A stretch of DNA of 54,466 bases, taken from the NCBI RefSeq assembly GCF_037892545.1, contig NZ_JBBKBG010000015.1:1-54466 (forward strand). The letters are read 5' to 3'. Each line of letters begins with the position of its first letter. Position 1 is the first letter of the stretch. The position numbers and the translations under genes are program-made. The notes below the pieces were generated by a model. That model was not told where the DNA came from and did not search any database. It saw nothing but the letters and a program-made list of their open reading frames with translations. Positions 42,864-52,373 of the stretch are shown one piece after another. The DNA comes from Pseudogracilibacillus sp037892545 (GTDB taxonomy: Bacteria > Bacillota > Bacilli > Bacillales > Amphibacillaceae).

Positions 42864-45256
42864 ATATTGCGAAAGTAATCGTGGATGTACCGTCGAGCAT
42901 GGTGAATCAAACATTTGATTATGAAATTCCAGAAAGATTAAAAGGAATTGTGCAGCCAGGGATGCGTGTTGTCATTCCATTTGGTCCACGTAAAATTACA
43001 GGATTTGTCGATTCTCTTGTCAATCATTCTTCCTATGAAACATTGAAGGAAATAATCGATGTGTTAGATATCGCTCCTGTTTTAACGGAAGAATTATTGC
43101 ACGTTGGGAAGTGGTTAGCCCATAAAACTTTATCGTTATATATTTCGACGTATAAAGCGATGTTACCTCAAGCTTTACGTTCCACATATGATAAAGAGAT
43201 ACAAAGAATAGATGATAGTATGTTGCCAACGGATGTGGCTGCATTTTTTCATAAAAAACAATCCGTTCCATATGATGATTTTATTGAAAAATTTGGTCAT
43301 AGAATCTTAAAAGAGCTTATAGATGAAAAAGTAGTACAAGTTGTGTATGTTGTTACATCAAATATTACAAAACAGTATAAAACGATGATTATTCCTACTG
43401 ACAAATCAACATTAAAAAAGGTATATGAAGAAATGGATAATCGCGCGAAAAGACAAAAACAAATTATCGCATATTTTATAGAATATCCAGATCCGATAGA
43501 CCAAAAGTTACTTTGTGATCAATTAAATATACAACGAAGTAATATTAAACCGTTATTAGATAAAGGATATTTAACAGAAAAAAGAGTAGAAGTGTATCGT
43601 AATCCATATGATAGAGACTTTGAGAAAACGACTAATTTAACATTGACGGATGAACAACAAATCGCAGTGAATCGTATCCACGAATCAATCCAAGAGGAAC
43701 AAGATACAACATTTTTACTACATGGAGTAACAGGAAGTGGAAAAACGGAAGTATATTTACAGTCGATTGAGAAAGTGTTAAATCGTGGGGAAGAGGCAAT
43801 TTGTCTCGTTCCAGAAATATCACTTACGCCCCAAATGGTACAGCGGTTTAAAGGCCGCTTCGGAGACAAAGTTGCTGTGATGCATAGTGGATTATCTACC
43901 GGTGAAAAATATGATGAGTGGAGGAAAATACAACGAAAAGAAGTACAAGTCGTAGTTGGAGCAAGGTCGGCTATATTTGCCCCTTTTGAAAACTTAGGCA
44001 TTATTATTATTGATGAAGAACATGAAACGACCTATAAACAAGAGGAAACACCTCGTTATCATGCAAGAGATGTAGCAATTAAAAGGGCATCTCTACATAG
44101 TTGCCCAGTTGTACTAGGTAGTGCAACCCCAACATTGGAGTCATTTGCTCGTGCAAAAAAAGATGTATATACATTGCTAACATTAGAACAACGTACAAAT
44201 AATCAGCCAATGCCGAAAGTAGACATCGTAGATATGAGAGCTGAATTACATGCAGGTAACCGAACGATGTTTTCTCGGACATTAATGGAAGAAATGAAAG
44301 CATGCATGGCACGTGGAGAACAAGTCGTTTTATTATTAAATCGACGAGGCTATTCCACCTTTGCTTTATGTCGTGATTGTGGTCATGTGGAGCAATGCCC
44401 GAATTGTGATATTTCCTTAACTTACCATAAAGGAGATCATCGCTTGAAATGTCATTATTGTACACATGAACAACCAATGCCTGCACATTGTCCAAGCTGT
44501 GAAAGTGAATTATTTCGCTTTTTTGGAACGGGAACAGAAAGAGTAGAGGAAGCATTGATCAAATTAATGCCTGAAGCATCCGTCATTCGAATGGATAACG
44601 ACACAACACGTCGTAAAGGAGCTCATGAGCGCTTATTACAAAAATTTTCGAACAAAGAAGCGAATATTCTTCTCGGTACACAAATGATTGCAAAAGGACT
44701 CGATTTTGAAAATGTGACATTAGTAGGTGTGCTAGCAGCAGACTCGATGTTACATTTACCAGATTTTCGTTCAGCTGAAAAAACATTTCAATTAATAACA
44801 CAAGTAAGTGGTCGTGCTGGTCGGCATGAATTAGAAGGAAAAGTAATTGTTCAAACATATACACCAGACCATTATAGTATCGACTTAGCAAGCAAGTATA
44901 ATTATATGGAGTTTTATGAAAAAGAAATGCGATTAAGACGAACTTTTAAATATCCACCATATGTTTATTTAATGCTTGTGACGATTTCGCATGAAAATAT
45001 GTTTAAAGTACATGAAGTCGCGAATAAGATCGTACAAATGTTACAACCAACATTACAAGCACAATCCATTATTTTAGGTCCAACACCATCACCAATTGCT
45101 CGAATCAAAAATAAATATCGTTTCCAGTTGATGGTTAAATATCGTTATGAACCAACATTGGAGAAAGAGATGGATCATATTTTAGAACAATTACAAGATG
45201 AGCGAAAGCAAAATGTACAAATTATAGTCGATATGAATCCATATCAATTGATGTAG
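42860..45256 (+). CDS. priA: Primosomal replication restart helicase PriA
   Basis: 3'-5' helicase that reloads the replisome at stalled forks. 798 residues (805 in B. subtilis): 3' DNA-binding domain, winged helix, helicase lobes with Walker A Gly-Val-Thr-Gly-Ser-Gly-Lys-Thr near 291-298 and Asp-Glu-Glu-His near 385, a cysteine-rich zinc-binding insert (several Cys-x-x-Cys pairs, near 502-545), and Gln-Val-Ser-Gly-Arg-Ala-Gly-Arg. The TTG start shares bases with the coaBC stop (TTGA). B. subtilis defA, usually next, is absent here. Confidence 0.96.
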   Translation: MNIAKVIVDVPSSMVNQTFDYEIPERLKGIVQPGMRVVIPFGPRKITGFVDSLVNHSSYETLKEIIDVLDIAPVLTEELLHVGKWLAHKTLSLYISTYKAMLPQALRSTYDKEIQRIDDSMLPTDVAAFFHKKQSVPYDDFIEKFGHRILKELIDEKVVQVVYVVTSNITKQYKTMIIPTDKSTLKKVYEEMDNRAKRQKQIIAYFIEYPDPIDQKLLCDQLNIQRSNIKPLLDKGYLTEKRVEVYRNPYDRDFEKTTNLTLTDEQQIAVNRIHESIQEEQDTTFLLHGVTGSGKTEVYLQSIEKVLNRGEEAICLVPEISLTPQMVQRFKGRFGDKVAVMHSGLSTGEKYDEWRKIQRKEVQVVVGARSAIFAPFENLGIIIIDEEHETTYKQEETPRYHARDVAIKRASLHSCPVVLGSATPTLESFARAKKDVYTLLTLEQRTNNQPMPKVDIVDMRAELHAGNRTMFSRTLMEEMKACMARGEQVVLLLNRRGYSTFALCRDCGHVEQCPNCDISLTYHKGDHRLKCHYCTHEQPMPAHCPSCESELFRFFGTGTERVEEALIKLMPEASVIRMDNDTTRRKGAHERLLQKFSNKEANILLGTQMIAKGLDFENVTLVGVLAADSMLHLPDFRSAEKTFQLITQVSGRAGRHELEGKVIVQTYTPDHYSIDLASKYNYMEFYEKEMRLRRTFKYPPYVYLMLVTISHENMFKVHEVANKIVQMLQPTLQAQSIILGPTPSPIARIKNKYRFQLMVKYRYEPTLEKEMDHILEQLQDERKQNVQIIVDMNPYQLM

Positions 45257-45269
45257 AAAGGAATATAAT

Positions 45270-46208
45270 ATGAAGAAAATTATTTTTATGGGAACACCGC
45301 ATTTTGCAGTGCCTATTTTAGAAAGTATAGTACAAGCAAATTATGAAGTTGTTTTAGTCGTCACACAACCAGATCGACCGGTTGGGAGAAAACGTGTACT
45401 TACAGCCCCACCGGTGAAAGAAGCAGCTTTGAAACATGATATCCCTGTATACCAGCCAGAAAAATTAAAAGATAGTTATGAAGCGTTATTTGCCTATGAT
45501 GCAGACTTAATCGTTACAGCTGCATATGGTCAATTATTGCCAAAAGAATTATTAGAACATCCTCCATTTGGATGTATTAATGTACATGCCTCTTTATTGC
45601 CGAAATTACGTGGTGGGGCACCGATCCACTACGCTATTTTACAAGGAGAAAAAGAGACAGGTATTTCCATCATGTATATGGCTGAAAAATTAGATGCTGG
45701 AGATATAATTTCACAACGAGCAATTCGGATTGAAGAAGAGGATCATGTAGGTTCGCTGCATGATAAATTATCCGAAATTGGCGCACACTTACTAATAGAG
45801 ACATTGCCGGCACTTTTTGAAAAAACAAATGATCGCATAGAACAGGATGAAACAAAAGCGACATTTGCTCCAAACATAACACGAGAACAAGAGAAAATCG
45901 ATTTTACTCGTACACAAGAAGAGGTGTATAACCATATTCGTGGGTTACATCCATGGCCTGTTGCCTATACAACACATGAAGGAAAAACGATGAAAGTATG
46001 GTGGGGCGAGAAATCTATCAATGAGTATCCTAGTAAACGAGCAGGTGAAATCGCCCACGTAGATGAGGAAGCTATTGATGTGGTATGTGGAGATGAAAGG
46101 GCTGTACGTATTACAGAAGTTCAACTTGCAGGCAAGAAAAAAATGTCCGTGAAAGAGTTGTTACGTGGAAATAAACAATTATTTCAAGTAGGACAGGTGC
46201 TGGAGTGA
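45270..46208 (+). CDS. fmt: Methionyl-tRNA formyltransferase
   Basis: Formylates initiator Met-tRNA using 10-formyltetrahydrofolate. 312 residues. Catalytic Asn-His-Asp set seen as Ile-Asn-Val-His-Ala-Ser-Leu-Leu-Pro (near 107-115) and Leu-Asp-Ala-Gly-Asp-Ile (near 143-148); Gly-Gly-Ala-Pro-Ile is conserved; OB-like C-terminal domain from about 205. Fourteen bases after priA with GAAAGGAA as site. Its stop region contains the rsmB ribosome-binding site. Confidence 0.97.
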   Translation: MKKIIFMGTPHFAVPILESIVQANYEVVLVVTQPDRPVGRKRVLTAPPVKEAALKHDIPVYQPEKLKDSYEALFAYDADLIVTAAYGQLLPKELLEHPPFGCINVHASLLPKLRGGAPIHYAILQGEKETGISIMYMAEKLDAGDIISQRAIRIEEEDHVGSLHDKLSEIGAHLLIETLPALFEKTNDRIEQDETKATFAPNITREQEKIDFTRTQEEVYNHIRGLHPWPVAYTTHEGKTMKVWWGEKSINEYPSKRAGEIAHVDEEAIDVVCGDERAVRITEVQLAGKKKMSVKELLRGNKQLFQVGQVLE

Positions 46209-46213
46209 CCAAA

Positions 46214-47554
46214 ATGAAAAATGTACGTGAAGTTGCATTAGAACTTCTTTTAAGGGTAGAGAAATCAGGTAGTTACAGTCATTTATTAATAAATCAAGTA
46301 ATAGATCAAGGAAAAGTGCATGAAAAAGATGCAGCTTTATTAACTGAAATTGTTTATGGGACAATTGAAAGAAAAATGACTTTAGATTTTTATGTACAAC
46401 CATTTATAACGAAACAGAAAAATTTACAAGATTGGGTACGTGTTTTATTACGTATGTCTATTTTTCAATTAGTATATTTGGATCAAATACCTTCATATGC
46501 AGTAATCAATGAAGCGGTAGAAATTGCTAAAAAGCGAGGTCATAAAGGTATTTCTAGTGTTGTGAATGGTGTTTTACGTTCATTTCAACGTCAAGGTCCT
46601 CCTAGTCTTGATACGATCCCAAATCAAATAGAACGTTTAGCCATTAAAACGAGTCATCCTACATGGTTAGTTTCTTATTGGGTTCAAACATATGGATATG
46701 AACGAACAGAAGAAATGTGCATAAAAAACAATGTGAAAAAACCAATGTATATCCGTGTCAACCAATTAAAAACGACTCGTGAAATGGTAATGGAAAGATT
46801 GAAAAGTCACGGGATAGAAGCGACTGCATGTACTTTTGTACCAGATGCTCTTAAAATTGTACATGGGAATGTATTGAAAACAAATTTATTAAAAGATGGG
46901 TATATAACGGTGCAAGATTATAGCTCGATGTTTGCAAGCTATTGTTTGGACGTAGCAGAAGGAATGACAGTACTCGATACATGTAGTGCCCCAGGTGGAA
47001 AAGTAACATACGTTGGAGAAATGATGCATCAAATAGGGGACATTTATGCATATGATTTACACAAAAATAAAACGAAATTAATTCGAAACAATGCTATAAG
47101 ACTTGGAATTGAAAATATTACTGTTGCAGCAAAAGACGCTCGAACATTAAGGGAAGAACATGAAAATGAGACGTTCGACCGTATTCTAGTGGATGCTCCA
47201 TGTACTGGGCTTGGTGTACTTCGTTCTAAAGCAGACATTAAATATCATAAACAGGAAAAAGATATGGAAGCTTTACAAAAAGTACAAATTGCTATATTAA
47301 AAGAAATTGCACCATTATTAAAACAAAATGGAAAACTTATATACAGTACATGTACAGTTAATACGATAGAGAATGAAGCAGTTGTTCAAGCATTTTTAGC
47401 GGAACATACAGATTTTAAAGTAGACAAATCATTTATAACGATGTGTAAAGAAATGTTTGCTGATGCAGCACATATTACAGAGAAAGGAATACAATTATTT
47501 CCGCAAACACTGAATGCAGATGGATTTTTCATTACAAGATTGGTGAAAAAATAG
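46214..47554 (+). CDS. rsmB: 16S rRNA m5C967 methyltransferase
   Basis: SAM-dependent methylation of cytosine 967 (E. coli numbering) in 16S rRNA. About 446 residues: NusB-like N-terminal domain (1-145) and a Rossmann methyltransferase domain. The two cysteines of the m5C mechanism are present in Asp-Ala-Pro-Cys-Thr-Gly and Ser-Thr-Cys-Thr-Val; the SAM site is Cys-Ser-Ala-Pro-Gly-Gly-Lys. ATG 46214 follows GGAG by eight bases; a GTG at 46205 overlaps the fmt stop. rlmN, usual in B. subtilis after this gene, is missing. Confidence 0.95.
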   Translation: MKNVREVALELLLRVEKSGSYSHLLINQVIDQGKVHEKDAALLTEIVYGTIERKMTLDFYVQPFITKQKNLQDWVRVLLRMSIFQLVYLDQIPSYAVINEAVEIAKKRGHKGISSVVNGVLRSFQRQGPPSLDTIPNQIERLAIKTSHPTWLVSYWVQTYGYERTEEMCIKNNVKKPMYIRVNQLKTTREMVMERLKSHGIEATACTFVPDALKIVHGNVLKTNLLKDGYITVQDYSSMFASYCLDVAEGMTVLDTCSAPGGKVTYVGEMMHQIGDIYAYDLHKNKTKLIRNNAIRLGIENITVAAKDARTLREEHENETFDRILVDAPCTGLGVLRSKADIKYHKQEKDMEALQKVQIAILKEIAPLLKQNGKLIYSTCTVNTIENEAVVQAFLAEHTDFKVDKSFITMCKEMFADAAHITEKGIQLFPQTLNADGFFITRLVKK

Positions 47555-47617
47555 GCAAAGATGTTGCACATAATAATTCTTTTTTTTAGATAGACTAGGA
47601 TGGAATGAGGTGAGCAT

Positions 47618-48379
47618 GTGGATGGGAAAATAAAAACGGATCGTGGACAAGTACGTTCAACTAATGAAGATGCGGGAGCTATTTTAATCAATGAACATGA
47701 ACAAGCTTTAGCAATTGTTGCAGATGGAATGGGAGGTCATCAAGCAGGAGAAGTGGCCAGCCAACTCGCTGTACAACTTGCACGTGAAGCTTGGAAAAAT
47801 GCAGAGAGATTTGTCACTCCGATGGAAGCCGAAATTTGGTTAAAAAATATGATTGATAAAATGAATGCAGAAATTTTACAACAATCAAAAGAAAATGACT
47901 CATTAAAAGGAATGGGAACAACGGTCGTTATGACAATTTGTACGTTCGAATTTGTAACGGTCGCACATGTTGGTGATAGTCGTTGTTATTTATTGACGAG
48001 TGAAAAATTTGATCAAATTACAGAAGATCATTCTTTAGTAAATGAATTGATACGTACTGGGGAAATTTCGAAAGAAGAAGCGGAAAAACATCCACAAAAA
48101 AATGTTCTGATAAGGGCTCTTGGAACAGACCACCAAGCGCAAGCAGATGTTAGAACAATCATTTGGGAGGAAGATGATCTTTTATTATTATGTTCTGACG
48201 GCTTGACGAATAAAGTTTCTGATGAAGAATTGGAACATGGTTTACGCGAAATGAAAGATATAGATCTAGTTGCAAATGGATTAATTGAAGAAGCGAATAA
48301 AAGAGGCGGAGAAGATAATATAACGATATCTATTGTCCGTAATCGACCTATTGGTAAAGTAGGTGATCAACTATGTTAG
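47618..48379 (+). CDS. prpC: PP2C-type Ser/Thr protein phosphatase PrpC
   Basis: Metal-dependent phosphatase that reverses phosphorylation by PrkC. 253 residues. PPM metal motifs: Asn-Glu-Asp-Ala, Val-Ala-Asp-Gly-Met-Gly-Gly-His, His-Val-Gly-Asp-Ser-Arg, Ser-Asp-Gly-Leu-Thr and Gly-Gly-Glu-Asp-Asn. GTG start behind AATGAGGTGA. It overlaps prkC by seven bases, giving a kinase-phosphatase pair. Confidence 0.96.
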   Translation: MDGKIKTDRGQVRSTNEDAGAILINEHEQALAIVADGMGGHQAGEVASQLAVQLAREAWKNAERFVTPMEAEIWLKNMIDKMNAEILQQSKENDSLKGMGTTVVMTICTFEFVTVAHVGDSRCYLLTSEKFDQITEDHSLVNELIRTGEISKEEAEKHPQKNVLIRALGTDHQAQADVRTIIWEEDDLLLLCSDGLTNKVSDEELEHGLREMKDIDLVANGLIEEANKRGGEDNITISIVRNRPIGKVGDQLC

Positions 48380-50361
48380 AAGGACATGTTTTAAATGAAC
48401 GTTACCGTATAGAAAAAACAATTGGTGGCGGTGGAATGGCTAATGTGTATTTAGCACATGATGTGATTTTAGATAGAGAAGTAGCCATTAAAGTGTTACG
48501 TTTGGAGTTCGCAAATGATCCTGAGTTTATTGCGCGATTTGATCGTGAAGCACAAGCTGCAACGAGCTTAACGCATCCGAATATCGTAAGTATTTATGAT
48601 GTAGGGGAAGAAGGCAATATTTTATATATGGTCATGGAATATGTGGAAGGATCGACCTTGAAAGAATTTATTCAAGAACATGGACCATTAGACGTGGAAC
48701 AATCGATTCAGATCATGAAACAATTAACAGATGCGATTGCACATGCACATGCAAACGGACTTGTGCACCGCGATATTAAGCCACAAAATATTTTAATGGA
48801 TGAATATGGTAATGTAAAAATAACAGACTTTGGAATCGCAGTAGCGTTAAGTGCAACCTCTTTAACACAAACAAATTCTATATTAGGTTCTGTACATTAT
48901 TTATCACCAGAACAAGCCCGAGGTGGGATGGCGACAAGAAAATCAGATATTTATGCCTTAGGTATCGTATTATACGAATTGCTAACGGGACAAGTGCCTT
49001 TTTCAGGACAGTCACCTATATCCATTGCATTGAAACATTTACAAAATGATACACCGTCTGTAAGAACATTACGGTCTGAAGTACCTCAAAGTGTGGAAAA
49101 CATTATATTACAAGCAACAGCAAAGGATCCGTTTCATCGGTATAATTCCGTACATGAAATGGAAGATGCATTAGTACATGCATTAGATCCATCATTAGCA
49201 AATGTAGCAAAATATACACCACCATTTGAAGCTGGCGAGGAAACAAAGGCAATTCCTGTTATTACAGATGATCAATTAAAAGATACGAGTGCAGATGAAA
49301 CACTAGTTCATCATGCGGAAGAAACGAAAAAGATAGAAGAAAAACCTGCAAAAGCGGAAGAAAAGGATGCAAAGCCGAAAAAGAAGAAGCGATTTCGTAA
49401 AACAAAAATCGTTTTACTTATACTAGCACTTGTCATTATAAGTATTATTGCTATTGTTTTACTTACTACCCCGAAAGAAGTGGAAGTACCGGATGTCGTT
49501 GGCAAAGAAGCAGATGAAGCAGAAGATATTTTAGATGACTTAAACTTGGAAGTCGAAAAAGAAATGACCTTTTCTGAAGATGTAGAAGAAGGATATGTGA
49601 CAAAAACGACACCTGTTAAGGGGAAAAAAGTAAAAGAGACATCCATTGTTAAAATGTTTGTTAGTGATGGAAAAGAAACATTGGAAATGGACGATTATGT
49701 CGGAGATAAATTTTCACAAGTAGAAAAAGTATTAGAAGGGTTAGGTTTTGAAGATATTATTGCATACGAAAAGGAATCAGACCGTTCAGTTGGCGAAATT
49801 TTAACCCAGATTCAACCAGCACCAAAATCGGATGTTGTTCCAAGTGAAACGAAAGTTATATTTGAAATTAGTGGTGGTCCTAAAAAAATCAGCTTAAATA
49901 ACTTAGTTGGTCAGTCATTAAATGATGTAAAAGCATATGCAGAAACAAATAATTTAAAATTAGAAGTAACGGAAGATTATTCAGATGATGTAGAAGAAGG
50001 TAAAATTATGGGGCAGAGTCCTGAAGCAAATACAGATGTAGAAGAGGGAGATACGATTAAAGTGACGGTGTCTGTCGGCCCGGAAGAATTGCCAGCAAAA
50101 TCTCATTCTGTTACATTTACGGTCCCGTTTAAACCAAAAGAGGATGAAGATGGGGAACTAGCAACAACCCAAAAGGTAGAAGTATTCGTAGAGGATAAAA
50201 ATACATCGATGGATAAACCGTTGTATGTGGAAGAAATAAAAAAAGATGAGCAATATACCTTAACTTTAGTGATCGATCCTGATGAGGAAGCGACATATAA
50301 AGTAGTCCGGGATGGAGAAGAAATTTTAAATAAGACGATATCATATGAGGACGGGGATTAA
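48373..50361 (+). CDS. prkC: Ser/Thr protein kinase PrkC with PASTA domains
   Basis: Membrane kinase that senses muropeptides or lipid II; in Bacillus it affects germination, stationary survival and CpgA/RsgA activity. 662 residues: kinase domain 1-265 with Gly-Gly-Gly-Gly-Met-Ala, Val-Ala-Ile-Lys, His-Arg-Asp-Ile-Lys-Pro-Gln-Asn and Asp-Phe-Gly; acidic/Lys-rich juxtamembrane region; one membrane helix (about 346-366); three extracellular PASTA repeats (about 373-575); and a C-terminal Ig-like tail. Starts after AGGTGAT. Adjacent to its substrate gene rsgA. Confidence 0.96.
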   Translation: MLEGHVLNERYRIEKTIGGGGMANVYLAHDVILDREVAIKVLRLEFANDPEFIARFDREAQAATSLTHPNIVSIYDVGEEGNILYMVMEYVEGSTLKEFIQEHGPLDVEQSIQIMKQLTDAIAHAHANGLVHRDIKPQNILMDEYGNVKITDFGIAVALSATSLTQTNSILGSVHYLSPEQARGGMATRKSDIYALGIVLYELLTGQVPFSGQSPISIALKHLQNDTPSVRTLRSEVPQSVENIILQATAKDPFHRYNSVHEMEDALVHALDPSLANVAKYTPPFEAGEETKAIPVITDDQLKDTSADETLVHHAEETKKIEEKPAKAEEKDAKPKKKKRFRKTKIVLLILALVIISIIAIVLLTTPKEVEVPDVVGKEADEAEDILDDLNLEVEKEMTFSEDVEEGYVTKTTPVKGKKVKETSIVKMFVSDGKETLEMDDYVGDKFSQVEKVLEGLGFEDIIAYEKESDRSVGEILTQIQPAPKSDVVPSETKVIFEISGGPKKISLNNLVGQSLNDVKAYAETNNLKLEVTEDYSDDVEEGKIMGQSPEANTDVEEGDTIKVTVSVGPEELPAKSHSVTFTVPFKPKEDEDGELATTQKVEVFVEDKNTSMDKPLYVEEIKKDEQYTLTLVIDPDEEATYKVVRDGEEILNKTISYEDGD

Positions 50362-51243
50362 ATGAAAGAAGGAAGAATTGTAAAAGCATTAAGTGGATTC
50401 TATTATGTTCAAACTGAAAATGCACTATATGCTTGTAAAGGACGAGGCGTATTTCGGAACAAAAAAATAACTCCTCTTGTCGGTGATTATGTTTGGTTCA
50501 AGGAATCTGGCGATTTAGAAGGATATATTACGACAATTGAAGAAAGAAAAAATGAATTTGTACGACCGCCTATTGCTAATATTACACAAGCAGTAATTGT
50601 AAATGCCATTACTGCTCCTTCCTTCAACCCATATTTGTTGGATCGTTTTCTTGTCATCACGGAATTAAAAGGAATTAAACCATGTATTGTCATGACAAAA
50701 AAAGACCTTGCAACAGAAAAAGAATTAATGAAGATGGACGCATATAAAGCAGATTATGAACAATTAGGTTACGATGTGTTCATCGTTAGCTTACAAAAAG
50801 ACGATGAAATCGCATTTTTAAAAACATTATTAAAAAATGAGATTACGGTATTAATGGGGCAATCTGGTGCGGGTAAATCAACTCTATTAAATACGATTAA
50901 TCCATCCTTATCGATTGAAACAGGTGAAATTTCCATGAGTTTAGGTCGTGGGAAACATACGACGAGACATGTGGAATTACACGACGTAGGAGAAGGATTA
51001 GTTGCAGATACCCCAGGATTTAGTTCCATAGATTTTGATGACATGGACCATGAACAATTGATGCATGGATTCGTTGAAATAAGTGAGATAAGTAGTTATT
51101 GTAAATTTAGAAGTTGTTTACATGTTAAAGAGCCAAAATGTGCTGTAAAAGCAGCAGTTGAAAATAAGGAAATTAAACAGTATCGTTATGATCATTACGT
51201 ACAATTTTTACAAGAAATAATGGAAAGAAAGCCGAGGTATTAA
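50362..51243 (+). CDS. rsgA: Ribosome small subunit-dependent GTPase RsgA (CpgA)
   Basis: Circularly permuted GTPase acting in late 30S maturation. 293 residues: OB fold (1-70), then G4 Met-Thr-Lys-Lys-Asp before G1 Gly-Gln-Ser-Gly-Ala-Gly-Lys-Ser-Thr (near 167-175) and G3 Asp-Thr-Pro-Gly-Phe, showing the permutation; C-terminal zinc knuckle with Cys-x5-Cys-x-His-x5-Cys. Begins directly at the prkC stop, so expression is coupled to its regulatory kinase. Confidence 0.97.
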   Translation: MKEGRIVKALSGFYYVQTENALYACKGRGVFRNKKITPLVGDYVWFKESGDLEGYITTIEERKNEFVRPPIANITQAVIVNAITAPSFNPYLLDRFLVITELKGIKPCIVMTKKDLATEKELMKMDAYKADYEQLGYDVFIVSLQKDDEIAFLKTLLKNEITVLMGQSGAGKSTLLNTINPSLSIETGEISMSLGRGKHTTRHVELHDVGEGLVADTPGFSSIDFDDMDHEQLMHGFVEISEISSYCKFRSCLHVKEPKCAVKAAVENKEIKQYRYDHYVQFLQEIMERKPRY

Positions 51244-51245
51244 GG

Positions 51246-51902
51246 ATGACAAAAATAGCGCCTTCGATTTTATCTGCAGATTTTGCAAAATTAGGAGAAG
51301 AAATAAAAGATGTGGAACGTGGTGGAGCAGATTATATACATGTCGATGTGATGGATGGCCATTTCGTACCAAATATTACTATTGGTCCACTTATTGTAGA
51401 TGCGATTCGTCCAATTACGACATTACCTTTAGATGTTCATTTAATGATTGAACATCCAGATCAGTATATCCCTGCATTTGCTAAAGCGGGAGCTGATATT
51501 ATTACAGTTCATCAAGAGGCTTGTCGACATTTGCACCGTACAATACAATTAATTAAAGATAATGGAGTAAAAGCGGGAGTCGTCATTAATCCGGCGACAC
51601 CTGTATCAAGCATTGAAGAAATATTATCCACTGTGGACATGGTGTTAGTCATGACAGTAAATCCAGGATTTGGTGGACAATCATTTATTCATGAAGTACT
51701 TCCTAAAATTGAAAAGTTACATACATTGCGAAAGGAACATGGATATTCATTTGAAATTGAAATTGATGGTGGTGTCAATGTAGACACTGCCAAATTATGT
51801 ACAGATAGAGGCGCTGATGTTCTTGTAGCTGGAAGTGCAGTATATAATAAGGAAGACCGTGCAGCTGCAATTACAGCTATTCGTCAAGTAACATTAGATT
51901 AA
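51246..51902 (+). CDS. rpe: Ribulose-phosphate 3-epimerase
   Basis: Interconverts ribulose-5-phosphate and xylulose-5-phosphate in the pentose phosphate pathway. 218 residues, TIM barrel. Metal and catalytic residues: His-Val-Asp-Val-Met-Asp-Gly-His near 33-40, His-Leu-Met near 66, and Glu-Ile-Asp-Gly-Gly near 174. Two bases after rsgA. thiN, which usually follows rpe in B. subtilis, is absent; spoVM comes next. Confidence 0.97.
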   Translation: MTKIAPSILSADFAKLGEEIKDVERGGADYIHVDVMDGHFVPNITIGPLIVDAIRPITTLPLDVHLMIEHPDQYIPAFAKAGADIITVHQEACRHLHRTIQLIKDNGVKAGVVINPATPVSSIEEILSTVDMVLVMTVNPGFGGQSFIHEVLPKIEKLHTLRKEHGYSFEIEIDGGVNVDTAKLCTDRGADVLVAGSAVYNKEDRAAAITAIRQVTLD

Positions 51903-51994
51903 TTTTGCTTCCATTGTTCTAAAATATAGCTTTGTACATAGAATATTAGTAGAAAAAATGTCAAGCTAACTTGAACGATGGAGGAGGCAAATAA

Positions 51995-52075
51995 ATGAAA
52001 TTTTATACGATAAAATTGCCGCGATTTATGAGCAATATAGTGAAATTATTCATCAATATATGGAAAAAAGAATGA
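51995..52075 (+). CDS. spoVM: Stage V sporulation protein M (26 residues)
   Basis: Tiny amphipathic peptide that senses the positive curvature of the forespore membrane, anchors the coat ATPase SpoIVA and inhibits FtsH. It begins Met-Lys-Phe-Tyr-Thr-Ile-Lys-Leu-Pro-Arg-Phe, differing from B. subtilis SpoVM in the first 11 only by Lys10 to Arg, and keeps the essential Pro9. Total length is 26 residues, the same as B. subtilis. The second half (Met-Ser-Asn-Ile-Val-Lys-Leu-Phe-Ile-Asn-Ile-Trp-Lys-Lys-Glu) differs in sequence but stays amphipathic. GGAGGAGG lies seven bases upstream, and a SigE-like -10 CATAGAAT at 51937-51944. Easy to miss by length. Confidence 0.95.
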   Translation: MKFYTIKLPRFMSNIVKLFINIWKKE

Positions 52076-52180
52076 AGAGTGATTATATGATGTAAGTTTC
52101 GATGTCGTGCTGATTCGTTCAGGTCATATCATTTGTTCTCGTAATTAGTTTGAAATAATTATAAAATTGTCACATATAAT

Positions 52181-52226
52181 AAAGCCATACTTCTTGTAGT
52201 AAGCTACTAGGAAGTGTGGCTTTTTA
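52181..52226 (+). terminator. Terminator after spoVM
   Basis: AAAGCCATACTTC (52181-52193) pairs with GAAGTGTGGCTTT (52211-52223) with one wobble; the loop itself can form a small GTAG/CTAC stem. A T-run follows. It ends the long rpe/spoVM transcript. The rest of 51903-52373 holds spoVM, this hairpin and the AT-rich promoter region of the chemoreceptor gene. Confidence 0.87.
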
Positions 52227-52373
52227 TGTATGTAATACCTATTTCACTATTTTCACAGTAAATTCAGAACTTTTTATCTATTTTACAATACTGGAATTAA
52301 TAGAATTCAGTTGTATAATAGTTATTGTTTCCTATATAAAATAAATAAAATGGGTATAAAGGAGTGTTTGATA

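Noticed and set aside
42697..42910. Overlapping minus-strand frames across the coaBC-priA junction
   Set aside because: Low-complexity shadows of two well-supported genes.
51911..51944. Complete SigE promoter for spoVM
   Set aside because: Only the -10 (CATAGAAT) is good; no -35 match at 13-15 bp.
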